DNA of 43,922 nucleotides from Planctomycetota bacterium (GTDB taxonomy: Bacteria; Planctomycetota; UBA1135; UBA2386), in contig JADLHO010000117.1 of the NCBI GenBank assembly GCA_020848735.1, positions 1 to 43,922 on the forward strand, read 5' to 3'. Made by a program: the position numbers and the translations under genes. Positions 6,180-15,107 of this stretch are shown piece by piece. Under the pieces are notes generated by a model. It did not search any database and was not told the origin of the DNA. It saw nothing but the letters and a program-made list of their open reading frames with translations. The stretch's first letter is position 1, and every line of letters begins with the position of its first letter.

Positions 6180-8447
6180 ATGCGCATCGTGTCGATCGGC
6201 GGTGGCCCGGCCGGGTTGTTCTTCGCGATCCTGATGAAGCGGGCCTATCCGCACGTGTCGATCGACGTGCACGAGCGGAACAAGCCCGACGACACCTTCG
6301 GCTGGGGGGTCGTCTTCTCCGACGAGACGCTCGGCACGCTGGAGGCCGCGGATCCGCCGAGCCTCGCGCGCATCCGGCAGGCCTTCCGCTACTGGGGTGA
6401 CATCGACACCTACCTCGAGACGCCGGCGACCAGGGTGCGCTCGACGGGCCACGGCTTCTGCGGCATGTCGCGGAAGGGCCTGCTCCTGATCCTCCACGAG
6501 CGCTGTCGCGAGCTCGGCGTGCGCCTCCACTTCGAGAGCGAGCTGCGCGACGTGCACGCGGTCGCCGATGCCGACCTCGTGCTCGGTGTCGACGGGGTCA
6601 ACAGCCGTGTGCGCGAGCAGCTCGCCGCGGGCTTCGAGCCGTCGATCGACTGGCGCCACTGCCGCTTCGCCTGGTTCGGCACCGACCTGCCGATGGACGC
6701 GTTCACGTTCGTCTTCAAGACGACCGAGTGGGGTCTCTTCCAGGTGCACGCCTATCCCTTCGAGGACGGCCTCGGGACGTTCATCGTCGAGTGCCGCGAG
6801 GAGGTCTGGAAGAGCGCGGGTCTCGACCGGCTCGACGAACACCAGTCCGCCGCGTTCTGCGAGCGCGTCTTCGCGGAGTTCCTCCGCGGCCATCGCCTCC
6901 TCGTCAATCGCTCGATCTGGCGACGCTTCCCCACGATCACCTGCCGCCGCTGGAACCACGACAACGTCGTGCTGATGGGGGATGCCGCCCACACCGCGCA
7001 CTTCTCGATCGGGTCCGGGACGAAGCTCGCGATGGAGGACGCGATCGTGCTCCGCGACCAGTTCGTCCGGCACGGGCTCGACGACGTGCCCGCGGTGCTC
7101 GCCGCGTACGACGCCGCGCGTCGCGGCGAGGTCATCCGATTGCAGCGCACCGCGCAGACCAGCCTCGAGTGGTTCGAGAACAGCGCGCGCTACCTCGGCC
7201 AGGATCCGACGACCTTCACCTTCAACCTGATGACGCGCAGCAAGCGCATCACCTACGACAACCTCGCGAAGCGCGATCCCGCGCTCGTGCGTGCCGCCAC
7301 CGAGCGCTTCGCGGAGCGGCACGGTGGACCGCGCCGCCAGGACGGCAGCGCCGCGCCGCCGGCGTTCGCCCCGTTCCGCATCGGGAAGCTCGAGCTCCGC
7401 AACCGCATCGTCGTGTCGCCGATGTGCCAGTACTCCTGCAAGGACGGCGTGCCGGACGACTGGCACCTCGTCCACCTCGGCAGCCGCGCGGTCGGCGGTG
7501 CGGGACTCGTCCTCGCGGAGATGACCAACGTCTCGCCGGAGGGGCGCATCACGCCGGGTTGTGCGGGGCTGTGGAACGACCTGCAGACCGCGGCGTGGCG
7601 CCGCGTGGTCGAGTTCGTGCACGGGCACTCGGCGAGCCGGATCGGCATCCAGCTCGCGCATGCGGGTCGCAAGGGCTCGGTGCACCGGCCCTTCGAGCGC
7701 GATGCCGACGAACCGCTGGCGCACGACGAAGGTGCCTGGCAGACCCTCGCGCCGTCGGCCCTGCCGTTCCGCGCGCATTGGCCCGCGCCGCGCGCGATGG
7801 ACCGCGCCGACATGGATCGCGTGCGCGACGCCTTCGCGCGCGCCGCGGTGCGCGCCGATGCCGCCGGCTTCGACCTCGTCGAGCTGCACGCGGCGCACGG
7901 CTATCTGCTCTCGAGCTTCCTCTCGCCGCTCGCGAACCACCGGCAGGACGAGTACGGCGGCAGCCTCGAGAACCGGCTGCGCTACCCGCTGGAGGTGCTC
8001 GACGCCGTGCGCCGCGCGTGGCCGGCGGAGAAGCCGATCGCCGTGCGCATCAGCGCCTCGGACTGGGCCGGCGAGCTCGGTCTCACCCCGGACGACGCGG
8101 TCGAGATCGCCCGCGCCCTCGGCGAACACGGCGCGGACCTCATCGACGTGAGCAGCGGCGGCAACGATGCCGAGCACGTGCCGGTCTACGGGAGGATGTA
8201 TCAGGTCCCCTTCGCCGAGCAGATCCGGTTCGCGACCGGCCTGCCCGTGATGGCGGTCGGCGGGATCGCGGGGGCGGACCACGTCAACACGATCCTCGCC
8301 GCCGAGCGCGCCGACCTCTGCGCGATCGCTCGCGCGCACCTCGCGGATCCGTATCTCACCGCACATGCCGCGGGCCGCTACGACGTCCGAGACGACGCCT
8401 GGCCACCGCAATACCTCGCCGGCCGACCGCGCGGCGCCAACGACTGA
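6180..8447 (+). CDS. Bifunctional CoA-thioester monooxygenase/old-yellow-enzyme fusion (salicylyl-CoA 5-hydroxylase or 2-aminobenzoyl-CoA monooxygenase/reductase type)
   Basis: A 755-residue fusion. Residues 1 to about 385 are a FAD aromatic monooxygenase: dinucleotide motif GGGPAG (7-12), DG motif GVDGVNSRVR, and GD motif MGDAAHTAHF (about 263-272). Residues from about 394 are an old-yellow-enzyme FMN barrel: APFRIGKLELRNR, QLAHAGRKG, HAAHGYLLSSFLSP, DEYGGSLENR and AVGGI. This two-domain order is that of salicylyl-CoA 5-hydroxylase/oxidoreductase and of 2-aminobenzoyl-CoA monooxygenase/reductase, which hydroxylate and reduce aromatic CoA thioesters. The start at 6180 was chosen because the FAD motif must begin within a few residues. 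No dedicated aromatic CoA ligase lies next to it, though an uncharacterised AMP-forming ligase is at 13605-15107. The substrate is inferred only from the family. Confidence 0.9.
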   Translation: MRIVSIGGGPAGLFFAILMKRAYPHVSIDVHERNKPDDTFGWGVVFSDETLGTLEAADPPSLARIRQAFRYWGDIDTYLETPATRVRSTGHGFCGMSRKGLLLILHERCRELGVRLHFESELRDVHAVADADLVLGVDGVNSRVREQLAAGFEPSIDWRHCRFAWFGTDLPMDAFTFVFKTTEWGLFQVHAYPFEDGLGTFIVECREEVWKSAGLDRLDEHQSAAFCERVFAEFLRGHRLLVNRSIWRRFPTITCRRWNHDNVVLMGDAAHTAHFSIGSGTKLAMEDAIVLRDQFVRHGLDDVPAVLAAYDAARRGEVIRLQRTAQTSLEWFENSARYLGQDPTTFTFNLMTRSKRITYDNLAKRDPALVRAATERFAERHGGPRRQDGSAAPPAFAPFRIGKLELRNRIVVSPMCQYSCKDGVPDDWHLVHLGSRAVGGAGLVLAEMTNVSPEGRITPGCAGLWNDLQTAAWRRVVEFVHGHSASRIGIQLAHAGRKGSVHRPFERDADEPLAHDEGAWQTLAPSALPFRAHWPAPRAMDRADMDRVRDAFARAAVRADAAGFDLVELHAAHGYLLSSFLSPLANHRQDEYGGSLENRLRYPLEVLDAVRRAWPAEKPIAVRISASDWAGELGLTPDDAVEIARALGEHGADLIDVSSGGNDAEHVPVYGRMYQVPFAEQIRFATGLPVMAVGGIAGADHVNTILAAERADLCAIARAHLADPYLTAHAAGRYDVRDDAWPPQYLAGRPRGAND

Positions 8448-8452
8448 CCGTC

Positions 8453-9607
8453 ATGAGCACGAATCACGACCGAGACCTCACCCAGACGCGGCGCCGCTTC
8501 CTCGCGTCGTCGCTCGGCGCCGCGGCGATCGCGCCGCTCGCCGTCCCGGCGGCTGCCGCCGCCTTCCCGCCGGCGAAGAAGCGGCTCCTGATCCTCGGTG
8601 GCACGAGCTTCCTCGGCCCCGCGATCATCGACTCCGCGCTCGCCCGCGGGCACGAGGTCGTGCTGTTCAACCGCGGCAAGACGAACGCCGAGCACTATCC
8701 GGAGCTCGAGAAGCTGCGCGGCGACCGCAACACCGATGACCTCGCGGCCCTCGCCGGGCGCAAGTTCGACGCCTACATCGACACCTCGGGCTACGTGCCC
8801 GCGCACGTGGCGGCGACCGCGAAGCTCGCGGCCGAGAACGCGGCGGCCTACGTGTTCGTGTCGACCGTCTCGGTCTATCCGCGCTTCGGCGGCAGCAGCG
8901 AGGACGTCGACGAGACCAGCGAGACGGGCACCGTCCCCGACGACGTGCTCGCCCAGATCGACACGATCAACGCCTCGTTCCGCGAGGGCGGGCGCTGGTA
9001 CGGCGGCCTGAAGGCGCTCTGCGAGGCCGAGGCGGAGAAGGCGATGCCGGGGCGCGTCGCGAACCTGCGCCCGGGCCTGATCGTCGGGCCTCGCGACAGT
9101 TCCGACCGCTTCACCTGGTGGCCGGTGCGCGTCGATCGCGGTGGCGAGGTGCTTGCCCCGGGCAACCCGCAGGCGAAGGTGCAGGTGATCGACGTGCGCG
9201 ACCTCGGCGAGTGGTGTGTGCGCTGCGTCGAGGACGAGGTCCGCGGCGTCTACAACGCGGTCGGGTTCCAGGGCACCGTCACGATGCAGGACTTCCTCGG
9301 CGCCTGTCGCTGCGCCACGAGCCAGCCGGTCGAGTTCGTCTGGGCCGACGACGCGACGCTGCAGGAGCACGAGGTCGGGGCGTGGATGGAGATGCCGCTC
9401 TGGATCCCCGGCGGGCGCGGCGGCGTGCGCAACGAGCGCGCGATCGCCAAGGGCCTCGGCTTCCGGCCGCTCGGCGACACGATCCGCGACACGCTGTCCT
9501 GGGCGCGCGAGGAGGCGAAGACCCGCAAGCTCTCCGGCCGCACGGGGATCGCCCCGGAGAAGGAGGCGAAGGTGATCGCCGCGGTCAAGGCGAAGCGGAA
9601 GGGCTGA
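8453..9607 (+). CDS. TAT-exported NAD-dependent epimerase/dehydratase family protein
   Basis: A 384-residue extended SDR with an N-terminal twin-arginine signal (TRRRFLASSLGAAA, residues 12-25, followed by an Ala-rich stretch to about 38). The Rossmann fold begins KRLLILGGTSFLGP (43-56) and the active-site YxxxK is Y183/K187 (YGGLK); TSGY (111-114) and FVSTVSVY (135-142) are the usual beta-strand landmarks. TAT export would carry the folded protein with its nucleotide already bound. It starts five bases after the flavoprotein gene stops and is almost certainly in the same operon. The substrate is unknown; sugar nucleotides are the typical family substrates, but a periplasmic location makes that unlikely. 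Confidence 0.88.
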   Translation: MSTNHDRDLTQTRRRFLASSLGAAAIAPLAVPAAAAAFPPAKKRLLILGGTSFLGPAIIDSALARGHEVVLFNRGKTNAEHYPELEKLRGDRNTDDLAALAGRKFDAYIDTSGYVPAHVAATAKLAAENAAAYVFVSTVSVYPRFGGSSEDVDETSETGTVPDDVLAQIDTINASFREGGRWYGGLKALCEAEAEKAMPGRVANLRPGLIVGPRDSSDRFTWWPVRVDRGGEVLAPGNPQAKVQVIDVRDLGEWCVRCVEDEVRGVYNAVGFQGTVTMQDFLGACRCATSQPVEFVWADDATLQEHEVGAWMEMPLWIPGGRGGVRNERAIAKGLGFRPLGDTIRDTLSWAREEAKTRKLSGRTGIAPEKEAKVIAAVKAKRKG

Positions 9608-9723
9608 ACCCGATCGCAGCGGGGCTTCTCGCCCGGGCTGCGCCGAGCCGCATGGACGCGCCGGAGCGCCCCGAATCGACCCGAGGAAATCGGCCGGCGG
9701 AGTGGGAAGATGCGCGTCCTGCC

Positions 9724-10500
9724 GTGTCACCAGTCCACCACCACCTGGTGCTCGGCGCAGTCCTGCTGCTCTGCGCCTGCACCACCCATTCGGGGTCGCG
9801 TCGCTCGGTCTACCGCGGCGTGACCGTCCTGCCTTCGACGGGCATCCAGTCGATCGTCGTGCGCAACGGCGCCGGCTCGGTACGCGTGGTCGCCGCGCAC
9901 GGCGACGCGATCACGCTCGACGTCGACGTGCTGCTCGACGAGGCGCGTCCGCAGCTCGATGCGCAGAAGAACGTCCTCGACCACGTGCTCGTGCACAGCA
10001 CGGACTCGCGGGTCGAGTTCGTCGACGCCCACGCGTCGAAGGGCGACGCGAACGACTGGGAGCTGCGGATCACCTTGCACGTGCCCGCGGGCCGTTCCCT
10101 CGAGATCGATCAGGGGATGGGTGAGGTGACGGTCGTGCTGCCCGACACCCGCGATCTCCGCGTCGCGAATGCCTCGGGCTCGATCCACGCGCAGGTCGCG
10201 GTGGTCGACGGCGCGCTCGATCTTCGCGTGCAGCAGGGAGAGGTCGAGGCGGAGGTGCGCGATCGGATCACGGGCGAGGCGAACGTGGAGACGATCACCG
10301 GGCAGGCGAGCCTCGCGCTCCCTGCCGCCGTCGAGGGCAGCTTCGAGCTCTCCTGCGCGACCGGTGAGCTCCAGGTCGCCGGACGCTACGGACTCCCGGT
10401 CGAGCGGCTCGGCCAAGGCGCCCGCGCGCACGGTCGCGTCGGCGAACGGGCCTCCACCCATCGCCTTCGCGTCAGCCAGGGCTCGGCGGTGCTGAGGTGA
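9724..10500 (+). CDS. Probable lipoprotein with DUF4097-like beta-repeat domain
   Basis: A protein of about 258 residues from a GTG start at 9724. The hydrophobic stretch HLVLGAVLLLCAC gives a lipobox-like LCAC, so it is likely lipid-anchored. The rest is a series of short beta strands with alternating hydrophobic residues (for example SIVVRNGAGSVRVVAAHGDAITLDVDV and SGSIHAQVAVVDGALDLRVQQGEVEAEV), the pattern of DUF4097/DUF2807 right-handed beta-helix-type proteins. An ATG at 9652 in the same frame would place about 30 charged residues before the signal, which argues against it. It lies between the epimerase and the mannosyltransferase and may share their transcript. Function unknown. Confidence 0.7.
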   Translation: MSPVHHHLVLGAVLLLCACTTHSGSRRSVYRGVTVLPSTGIQSIVVRNGAGSVRVVAAHGDAITLDVDVLLDEARPQLDAQKNVLDHVLVHSTDSRVEFVDAHASKGDANDWELRITLHVPAGRSLEIDQGMGEVTVVLPDTRDLRVANASGSIHAQVAVVDGALDLRVQQGEVEAEVRDRITGEANVETITGQASLALPAAVEGSFELSCATGELQVAGRYGLPVERLGQGARAHGRVGERASTHRLRVSQGSAVLR

Positions 10501-10531
10501 TGGCGCGTTCCCGCCACGGAGGGCAGGGGCG

Positions 10532-11560
10532 GTGGTGAACGCCGGCTCCGGTGGCCCGGCGCTGCGCCGGGAACGCGACGAGTCGAGCTCGGGCGAACTG
10601 CTCGCGCGCCCGGCGCCGCAGGGCGCGGACCGGTCGCCGGCGCGCGTCGTGACGAGCCGCGACGAACTCCCGCATCGACCCGATCCGCGTGCGGCCTGGG
10701 TCGTCGACTCGTTCGAACTCGTCGACGAACTCCTGCGGCGCGGCGTCGACAGCGCGCGCGTGCTCGTCGAGACCGACCGATCGCGCCTCGCCGCGTATCG
10801 CGATGGACTCCAGCCCGAGGCCGTCGGCGAGGTGCTCGTGCCGCCGGCGCCCTTCGTCTTCCCGGGACGCCATCTCGTCGTCGTGCCGACCTACGACGAG
10901 CGCGAGAACCTCCCGGTCCTGCTCGCGCAGATCCCGCGTTGGCTGAGCTGCGACGTGCTCGTCGTCGACGACGGCTCGCCCGACGGCACCGGCGAACTCG
11001 CGGATCGTCTCGCGATCGTGCAGCCGTGGGTCCACGTGATGCACCGCACGCAGAAGGCCGGCCTCGGTCGTGCCTACCTCGCCGGCTTCCGCTGGGCGCT
11101 CGAGCGCGGCTACGACCGCATCTACGAGATGGATGCGGACCTGAGCCACGCGCCCTGGGACCTGCCCCGTCTCGCGCATGCCTCGTCGCGCGCCGACCTC
11201 GTCATCGGCAGCCGCTACGTGAAGGGCGGGGACACGCGCGGCTGGTCGTTCCGCCGCCGCCTCCTCTCGCGCTTCGGCAACGTCTATGCGCGGACCTGGC
11301 TCGGCTTTCGCGTGCACGACTGGACCGCCGGCTACCGCTGCATGAACGCCGCGATGCTCGCGCGCATCGACCTCGATGCGGTGGGCACCGACGGCTACGC
11401 GTTCCAGATCGAGATGGCGTGGCGCTTCCGTCGCGCGGGCGGCGTGATCGCCGAGCTGCCCGTGCACTTCGTCGATCGGAATCTCGGGCGCAGCAAGATG
11501 TGTGCGGGCATCGCGCTCGAGGCGATGCGCAAGGTGCCGCGTCTCCGCTTCCGCGTGTGA
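10532..11560 (+). CDS. Polyprenol-phosphate mannosyltransferase-like GT2 enzyme with an N-terminal extension
   Basis: A 342-residue protein. From about residue 113 it is a GT2 domain of the dolichol/polyprenol-phosphate mannose synthase type: VVVPTYDERENLP (116-128), VVDDGSPDGTGELA (144-157), KAGLGRAYLAGFRWAL, EMDADLSH (199-206, DxD at 201-203), GSRYVKGG and DWTAGYRC. It would transfer a sugar from a nucleotide donor to a polyprenyl phosphate at the inner membrane face. No C-terminal membrane domain is present. The first 110 residues are not part of the usual enzyme; residues 51-105 look like a small alpha/beta domain. The start is a GTG at 10532 with GGAGGG upstream, 31 bases after the lipoprotein stop. 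Confidence 0.85.
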   Translation: MVNAGSGGPALRRERDESSSGELLARPAPQGADRSPARVVTSRDELPHRPDPRAAWVVDSFELVDELLRRGVDSARVLVETDRSRLAAYRDGLQPEAVGEVLVPPAPFVFPGRHLVVVPTYDERENLPVLLAQIPRWLSCDVLVVDDGSPDGTGELADRLAIVQPWVHVMHRTQKAGLGRAYLAGFRWALERGYDRIYEMDADLSHAPWDLPRLAHASSRADLVIGSRYVKGGDTRGWSFRRRLLSRFGNVYARTWLGFRVHDWTAGYRCMNAAMLARIDLDAVGTDGYAFQIEMAWRFRRAGGVIAELPVHFVDRNLGRSKMCAGIALEAMRKVPRLRFRV

Positions 11561-11577
11561 GCCCGCGCGGGGCTCAC
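11557..11577. terminator. Hairpin containing both stop codons of a convergent gene pair
   Basis: GTGAGCCC (11557-11564) pairs with GGGCTCAC (11570-11577). The left arm holds the TGA of the mannosyltransferase gene and the right arm holds the complementary-strand TGA of the hydrolase-like gene. It probably terminates both transcripts. Confidence 0.55.
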
Positions 11578-13502
11578 TTCCGCTCGATCGCCGCGGACGC
11601 CACCTGAGCGTCGAACCACGGCACGGCGGGGGAACCCTCGGTCGGACGGAGCACCGCGACGAGGAACGCCGTCGAACTCGCGAGGAGCAGTTCCCTCGCG
11701 CGCGCGATCGCGTGGTCCGGTGACTCGACGTCGCTCGCGCCGGCGCGGTGACGCGGCGCGAGCAGCGGGGTCGTCGCCAGCGCGCGCGCGTCGGGGAGTT
11801 CGACGAGGTACTTCTCACCGGGCGGAGCCGAATCGAAGACCTCGCGTACGGTGCGGGAGCGCCAGCCCGCGCGCAGCGTCGGCGCCGCGGGGACGAACAG
11901 GGTCGGCACGGCGAGTGCGGCGATTCCCCCGGCCTCCAGCCCGCATTCGTCGCGTGACGGTGCGCCGAGCGCGATCGCGCCGGCGACGCGTGCATCGCGA
12001 GACACGAGTCGTCTCCCATCGGCCTCGAACTCGACGCCGGCCAGGGCGAGCGCTGCGATCGCACAGCGGCCGTGTCCCACCACGACGACGCGCTGCTGCT
12101 CCGCGAAGCCGCGTCTTGCCACCAACTCGTCGAGCCACGCACTGACCCGCCGTGCCGGCAAGAGCAGCGGTTCGACGAACGGCGCCGCGTGCAGGTCCGC
12201 ACCGCGCACCGCGAGGGCGCGGCGGTCGTACTGACTGGCCTGCGCCGGCTTGCCCGGCTCGTGGGCGGGCAGGGGCGGACCCTGGCGCACATGGAGTCGC
12301 ACGACGGCGAAGCCGTGCGAAGCCCAGTGCGCATCGAGGACCTCGGCGACGGCATCGCTGGTCTCGTCATCCTGCAGCACCACGACGATCGGCGCGTTCG
12401 CGCGCTCGTCCGGGCGGCTGATCCGCGCCGGCAGCTGCGGGTCCCGCGGATCGAGTGGATCCTGGTCCCCGGTCCAGACCTCGTGAGGGCCCTCCTCGGC
12501 GAAGCTGCGCGGGCTCGCGTCGTCGGGCTTCGGCACCGCGCGGCGGAGGATCGCCATCAGCTCCGGTGTCAGCGGGGGAGCGCGCCGACCACCGCTCTCG
12601 ACCACCACGACCACGAAGCCGCGGTCGCGATCCAACGTGAGCGTCGCGCTGGCCTGCACCGGCGTGGCGAGGGTTCGTGCGGTGCCGTCGACGACCCGTT
12701 CGCGCCGGAACGCGAAGCCCGGTGAGGCTTCGCGCGTGGCGCCATCGCAGCGATCGCCGCAGAGCTTCGCGATCCCATCCGGGCTCAGGATCCGCCGCTC
12801 GTCCACCATGCCGGCACGGCGGACGAACTCGCCGAAGGACGCGAGGTCCTGCGCTGTGCTCTGCACGGCAAAGCCCGTGGCGCGAACCCCGCGGCGCGGA
12901 CTCGCGTCGGTCGGATCATGGGCCTCGAGGCGGGTCGATCGCATCCCGAGCGGCTCGAACAGCTCCTGGCGGATCCAGCTCCGCCACTCGGTGATCGTCG
13001 CGGTCTCGATCATGCGGCACGTGAGCCGGAGCGGATCGGGGGCGCCGAGCGGGGCACGCTGCGCGGTGGGGCCGCGCCTGCGGCCGCGCAGCTCGGTCGA
13101 GAACCCGGCACCGCGTTGGGCCAGCAGTTCGCCCAACGTGCGCGATGCCAGCGAGTCGGGCAGCGGCTCCTGGACGAAGAGACGCGCCTGGTCCTCGAGC
13201 CGCACGTGACCGCGCTCCACGGCGATCAACGCCGCGGTCGCGATGAAGGTCGCGGCGAGCGGCTCCGCCGCGACGTCGTCCTCGAGGCGCAGGGTGCCGG
13301 ATGCCTCGCGCAACGCGAGCTTGCCGTCGCGCAGGACGAGCAGTCCCACGCCCTTGGACTGGCCGGCTGCGATGCGCGATTCGATCGCCGCCCTCAGCTC
13401 CGCGACGAGGTTCTCGTCGAGGCCCGCGGCCGCGGGGTCCTGGCATGGGGCCAGTCCGTGGAGGAGGACCGCGAGCGAGAGCGAGCGGAAGGTCTGGAGC
13501 AT
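11574..13502 (-). CDS. Exported two-domain serine-hydrolase-like protein lacking both active-site serines
   Basis: A 642-residue protein with a signal peptide (about 1-20). Residues about 30-335 resemble class C beta-lactamase/esterase family proteins: GKLALREASGTLRLE, TFIATAALIAVERGHVRLED, LFEPLGMRSTRLE and the AQDLASFGEFV helix. The SxxK motif expected just before TFIATAAL is PLAA (81-84), and the YxN position is also not conserved. Residues about 375-630 resemble an alpha/beta hydrolase (IVVVLQDDE, HWASHGFAVVRL); the nucleophile elbow reads VVVVGHGRC, with Gly478 where Ser should be. Both catalytic centres therefore look dead by these alignments, yet the reading frame is intact over 1.9 kb, suggesting a kept non-enzymatic role. 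Convergent with the mannosyltransferase gene. Confidence 0.75.
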   Translation of the reverse strand: MLQTFRSLSLAVLLHGLAPCQDPAAAGLDENLVAELRAAIESRIAAGQSKGVGLLVLRDGKLALREASGTLRLEDDVAAEPLAATFIATAALIAVERGHVRLEDQARLFVQEPLPDSLASRTLGELLAQRGAGFSTELRGRRRGPTAQRAPLGAPDPLRLTCRMIETATITEWRSWIRQELFEPLGMRSTRLEAHDPTDASPRRGVRATGFAVQSTAQDLASFGEFVRRAGMVDERRILSPDGIAKLCGDRCDGATREASPGFAFRRERVVDGTARTLATPVQASATLTLDRDRGFVVVVVESGGRRAPPLTPELMAILRRAVPKPDDASPRSFAEEGPHEVWTGDQDPLDPRDPQLPARISRPDERANAPIVVVLQDDETSDAVAEVLDAHWASHGFAVVRLHVRQGPPLPAHEPGKPAQASQYDRRALAVRGADLHAAPFVEPLLLPARRVSAWLDELVARRGFAEQQRVVVVGHGRCAIAALALAGVEFEADGRRLVSRDARVAGAIALGAPSRDECGLEAGGIAALAVPTLFVPAAPTLRAGWRSRTVREVFDSAPPGEKYLVELPDARALATTPLLAPRHRAGASDVESPDHAIARARELLLASSTAFLVAVLRPTEGSPAVPWFDAQVASAAIERK

Positions 13503-13604
13503 CGAGGCGGTCGTCTCCTGGTCACGCGCCGGTCCGTCATCCTGCCGTTCCGCGCGTGAGCTCGCAATCCGCGCGACGGGATGCCGGTCGCCGCGCCGCG
13601 GCGA

Positions 13605-15107
13605 TCACGAGTCCCGCAGGAGCCGCTTGCTGATCTTTCCGGTGCCCGTGCGCGGCAGCGCATCGACGAAGCCGATCGACTTCGGGGTCTTGAAGCCGGC
13701 GAGCGTGGCACGGCAATGGGCGATCAGCTCGGCCTCGCTCGCGTGGTGATTGGGCTTGAGCACGACGGCGGCGACGACGCGCTCGCCGAGGTCCGGATCG
13801 GGACGGCCGTAGACCGCGGCCTCGAGCACGGCGTCGTGTTCGTAGAGACGGTGCTCGACCTCGGTGGAGAAGACCGTCTCGCCACCCGACTTGATGACGT
13901 CCTTCTTGCGATCCACGATCCGCACGGAGCCATCGGCGTCCTGGGTCGCGAGGTCCCCGGTGCGCAGGAAGCCGTCGTGCGTGAATGCCGCCGCGGTGGC
14001 GATCGGATCGTCCCAGTAGCCGGGGGTCACGGTCGGACCGCGGACGACGATCTCGCCGACGCTCCGGTCGTCGCGTGGCACCGCGCGCCCGAGTTCGTCC
14101 ACCACGCGCAGTTCGATGCCGAGCACGGGACGCCCCGTGCGCGCGGCGATCGAGAGGCGCGCGTCGGCGTCGAGCGCGTCGTGCCGCGCGAGCGGGATGC
14201 TCATCGTGAGGTAGGGGCTCGTCTCCGTCATGCCGTAGGTCTGGACGTAGCGGCAGCGGAAGGTCTCGCGGATGCGGCGTACGGTCTGCGGCGCGATCGG
14301 GGCACCGCCGCTGAGGAGCACGCGGAACGCCGACCAGTCGCGGTCGGCGGCGCCCGGCTCGTGAACGAGGCGGTTGAGCATCGTCGGCACGAGGTTGGTG
14401 ACCGTGACGCGCTCGCGCTCGAGCAGTTCGAGGCACGCCGCCGCGGCGAAGCGGCGCTGGAAGACGTGACGTCCGCCGACCGCGGTGATCGCGAAGCTCG
14501 CCCACGCATCCGCGAGGTGGAACATCGGGGCGACGTGCGCCCAGACGTCGCGCTCGTCGAGCGCGAGCTCGGCGATCGTCGACACGGCGTGCGCCAGGAC
14601 GTTGCCGTGCGTCAGCACCACACCCTTCGGCCGTCCGGTCGTGCCGCTGGTGAAGTAGATCTGCGCGGGCTGCTCGGCGCGCAGCGCGGGTGAGGGCAGC
14701 GCATCGTCGGCGGGCGACGGCATGGACGCACCGGGTTCACCGGGCGCGAGCACCGGCCCGGCGACCAGGCCGCGGTGCTCGTCGTCGGCGATCACGAGCC
14801 GCGGGCCGGCGAGCGCGAGGATGTCCGCGACCTCGTGGGGGGAGAGCCGCGTGTTGATCGGCACGAGGATCGCGCCGAGACGCGCGGTCGCGAAGTGCAG
14901 CGCGAGGAACTCCGCGTGGTTGTCGCACAGCGCCGCGATGCGGTCGCCGACGCCGACCCGCGCCGCGGCGATCCCCGCCGCGCGCGTGCGCACCACCGCC
15001 GCGAACTCGCGGTAGGTCCACCGCTGCTCGCCATCGACCACCGCGAGGCGCTCGGGCCAGAGCAGCTCCGCGCGGTCGAGGAGCCCCGCGAGCGACGCGT
15101 GGCTCAT
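13605..15107 (-). CDS. AMP-forming acyl-CoA synthetase (class I adenylate-forming ligase)
   Basis: A 500-residue ligase that would adenylate a carboxylic acid and pass it to CoA in the cytoplasm. The AMP-binding P-loop YFTSGTTGRPKG is at 151-162. Further core motifs are TYGMTETSPYLT (A5-like), TGDLATQDADGSVRIVDRKKDVIKSGGE (hinge region) and the C-terminal LPRTGTGKISK lysine motif. Length matches fatty or aromatic acyl-CoA ligases. Its start codon overlaps the stop of the upstream S9 peptidase by four bases (ATGA, 15104-15107), so translation is coupled. The acid substrate cannot be read from sequence. Confidence 0.92.
   Translation of the reverse strand: MSHASLAGLLDRAELLWPERLAVVDGEQRWTYREFAAVVRTRAAGIAAARVGVGDRIAALCDNHAEFLALHFATARLGAILVPINTRLSPHEVADILALAGPRLVIADDEHRGLVAGPVLAPGEPGASMPSPADDALPSPALRAEQPAQIYFTSGTTGRPKGVVLTHGNVLAHAVSTIAELALDERDVWAHVAPMFHLADAWASFAITAVGGRHVFQRRFAAAACLELLERERVTVTNLVPTMLNRLVHEPGAADRDWSAFRVLLSGGAPIAPQTVRRIRETFRCRYVQTYGMTETSPYLTMSIPLARHDALDADARLSIAARTGRPVLGIELRVVDELGRAVPRDDRSVGEIVVRGPTVTPGYWDDPIATAAAFTHDGFLRTGDLATQDADGSVRIVDRKKDVIKSGGETVFSTEVEHRLYEHDAVLEAAVYGRPDPDLGERVVAAVVLKPNHHASEAELIAHCRATLAGFKTPKSIGFVDALPRTGTGKISKRLLRDS

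Noticed and set aside
4959..8411. Long 1150-codon minus-strand frame covering the flavoprotein gene
   Set aside because: Only the part from 6098 downstream encodes the glycosyltransferase. The rest is antisense to the flavoenzyme and shows no domain; such long antisense frames are expected at this GC content.
14388..14404. CGGCACG-N4-TTG string resembling the sigma-54 element
   Set aside because: It is inside the acyl-CoA ligase gene, faces the opposite direction, has GT at -12 and no gene start downstream.
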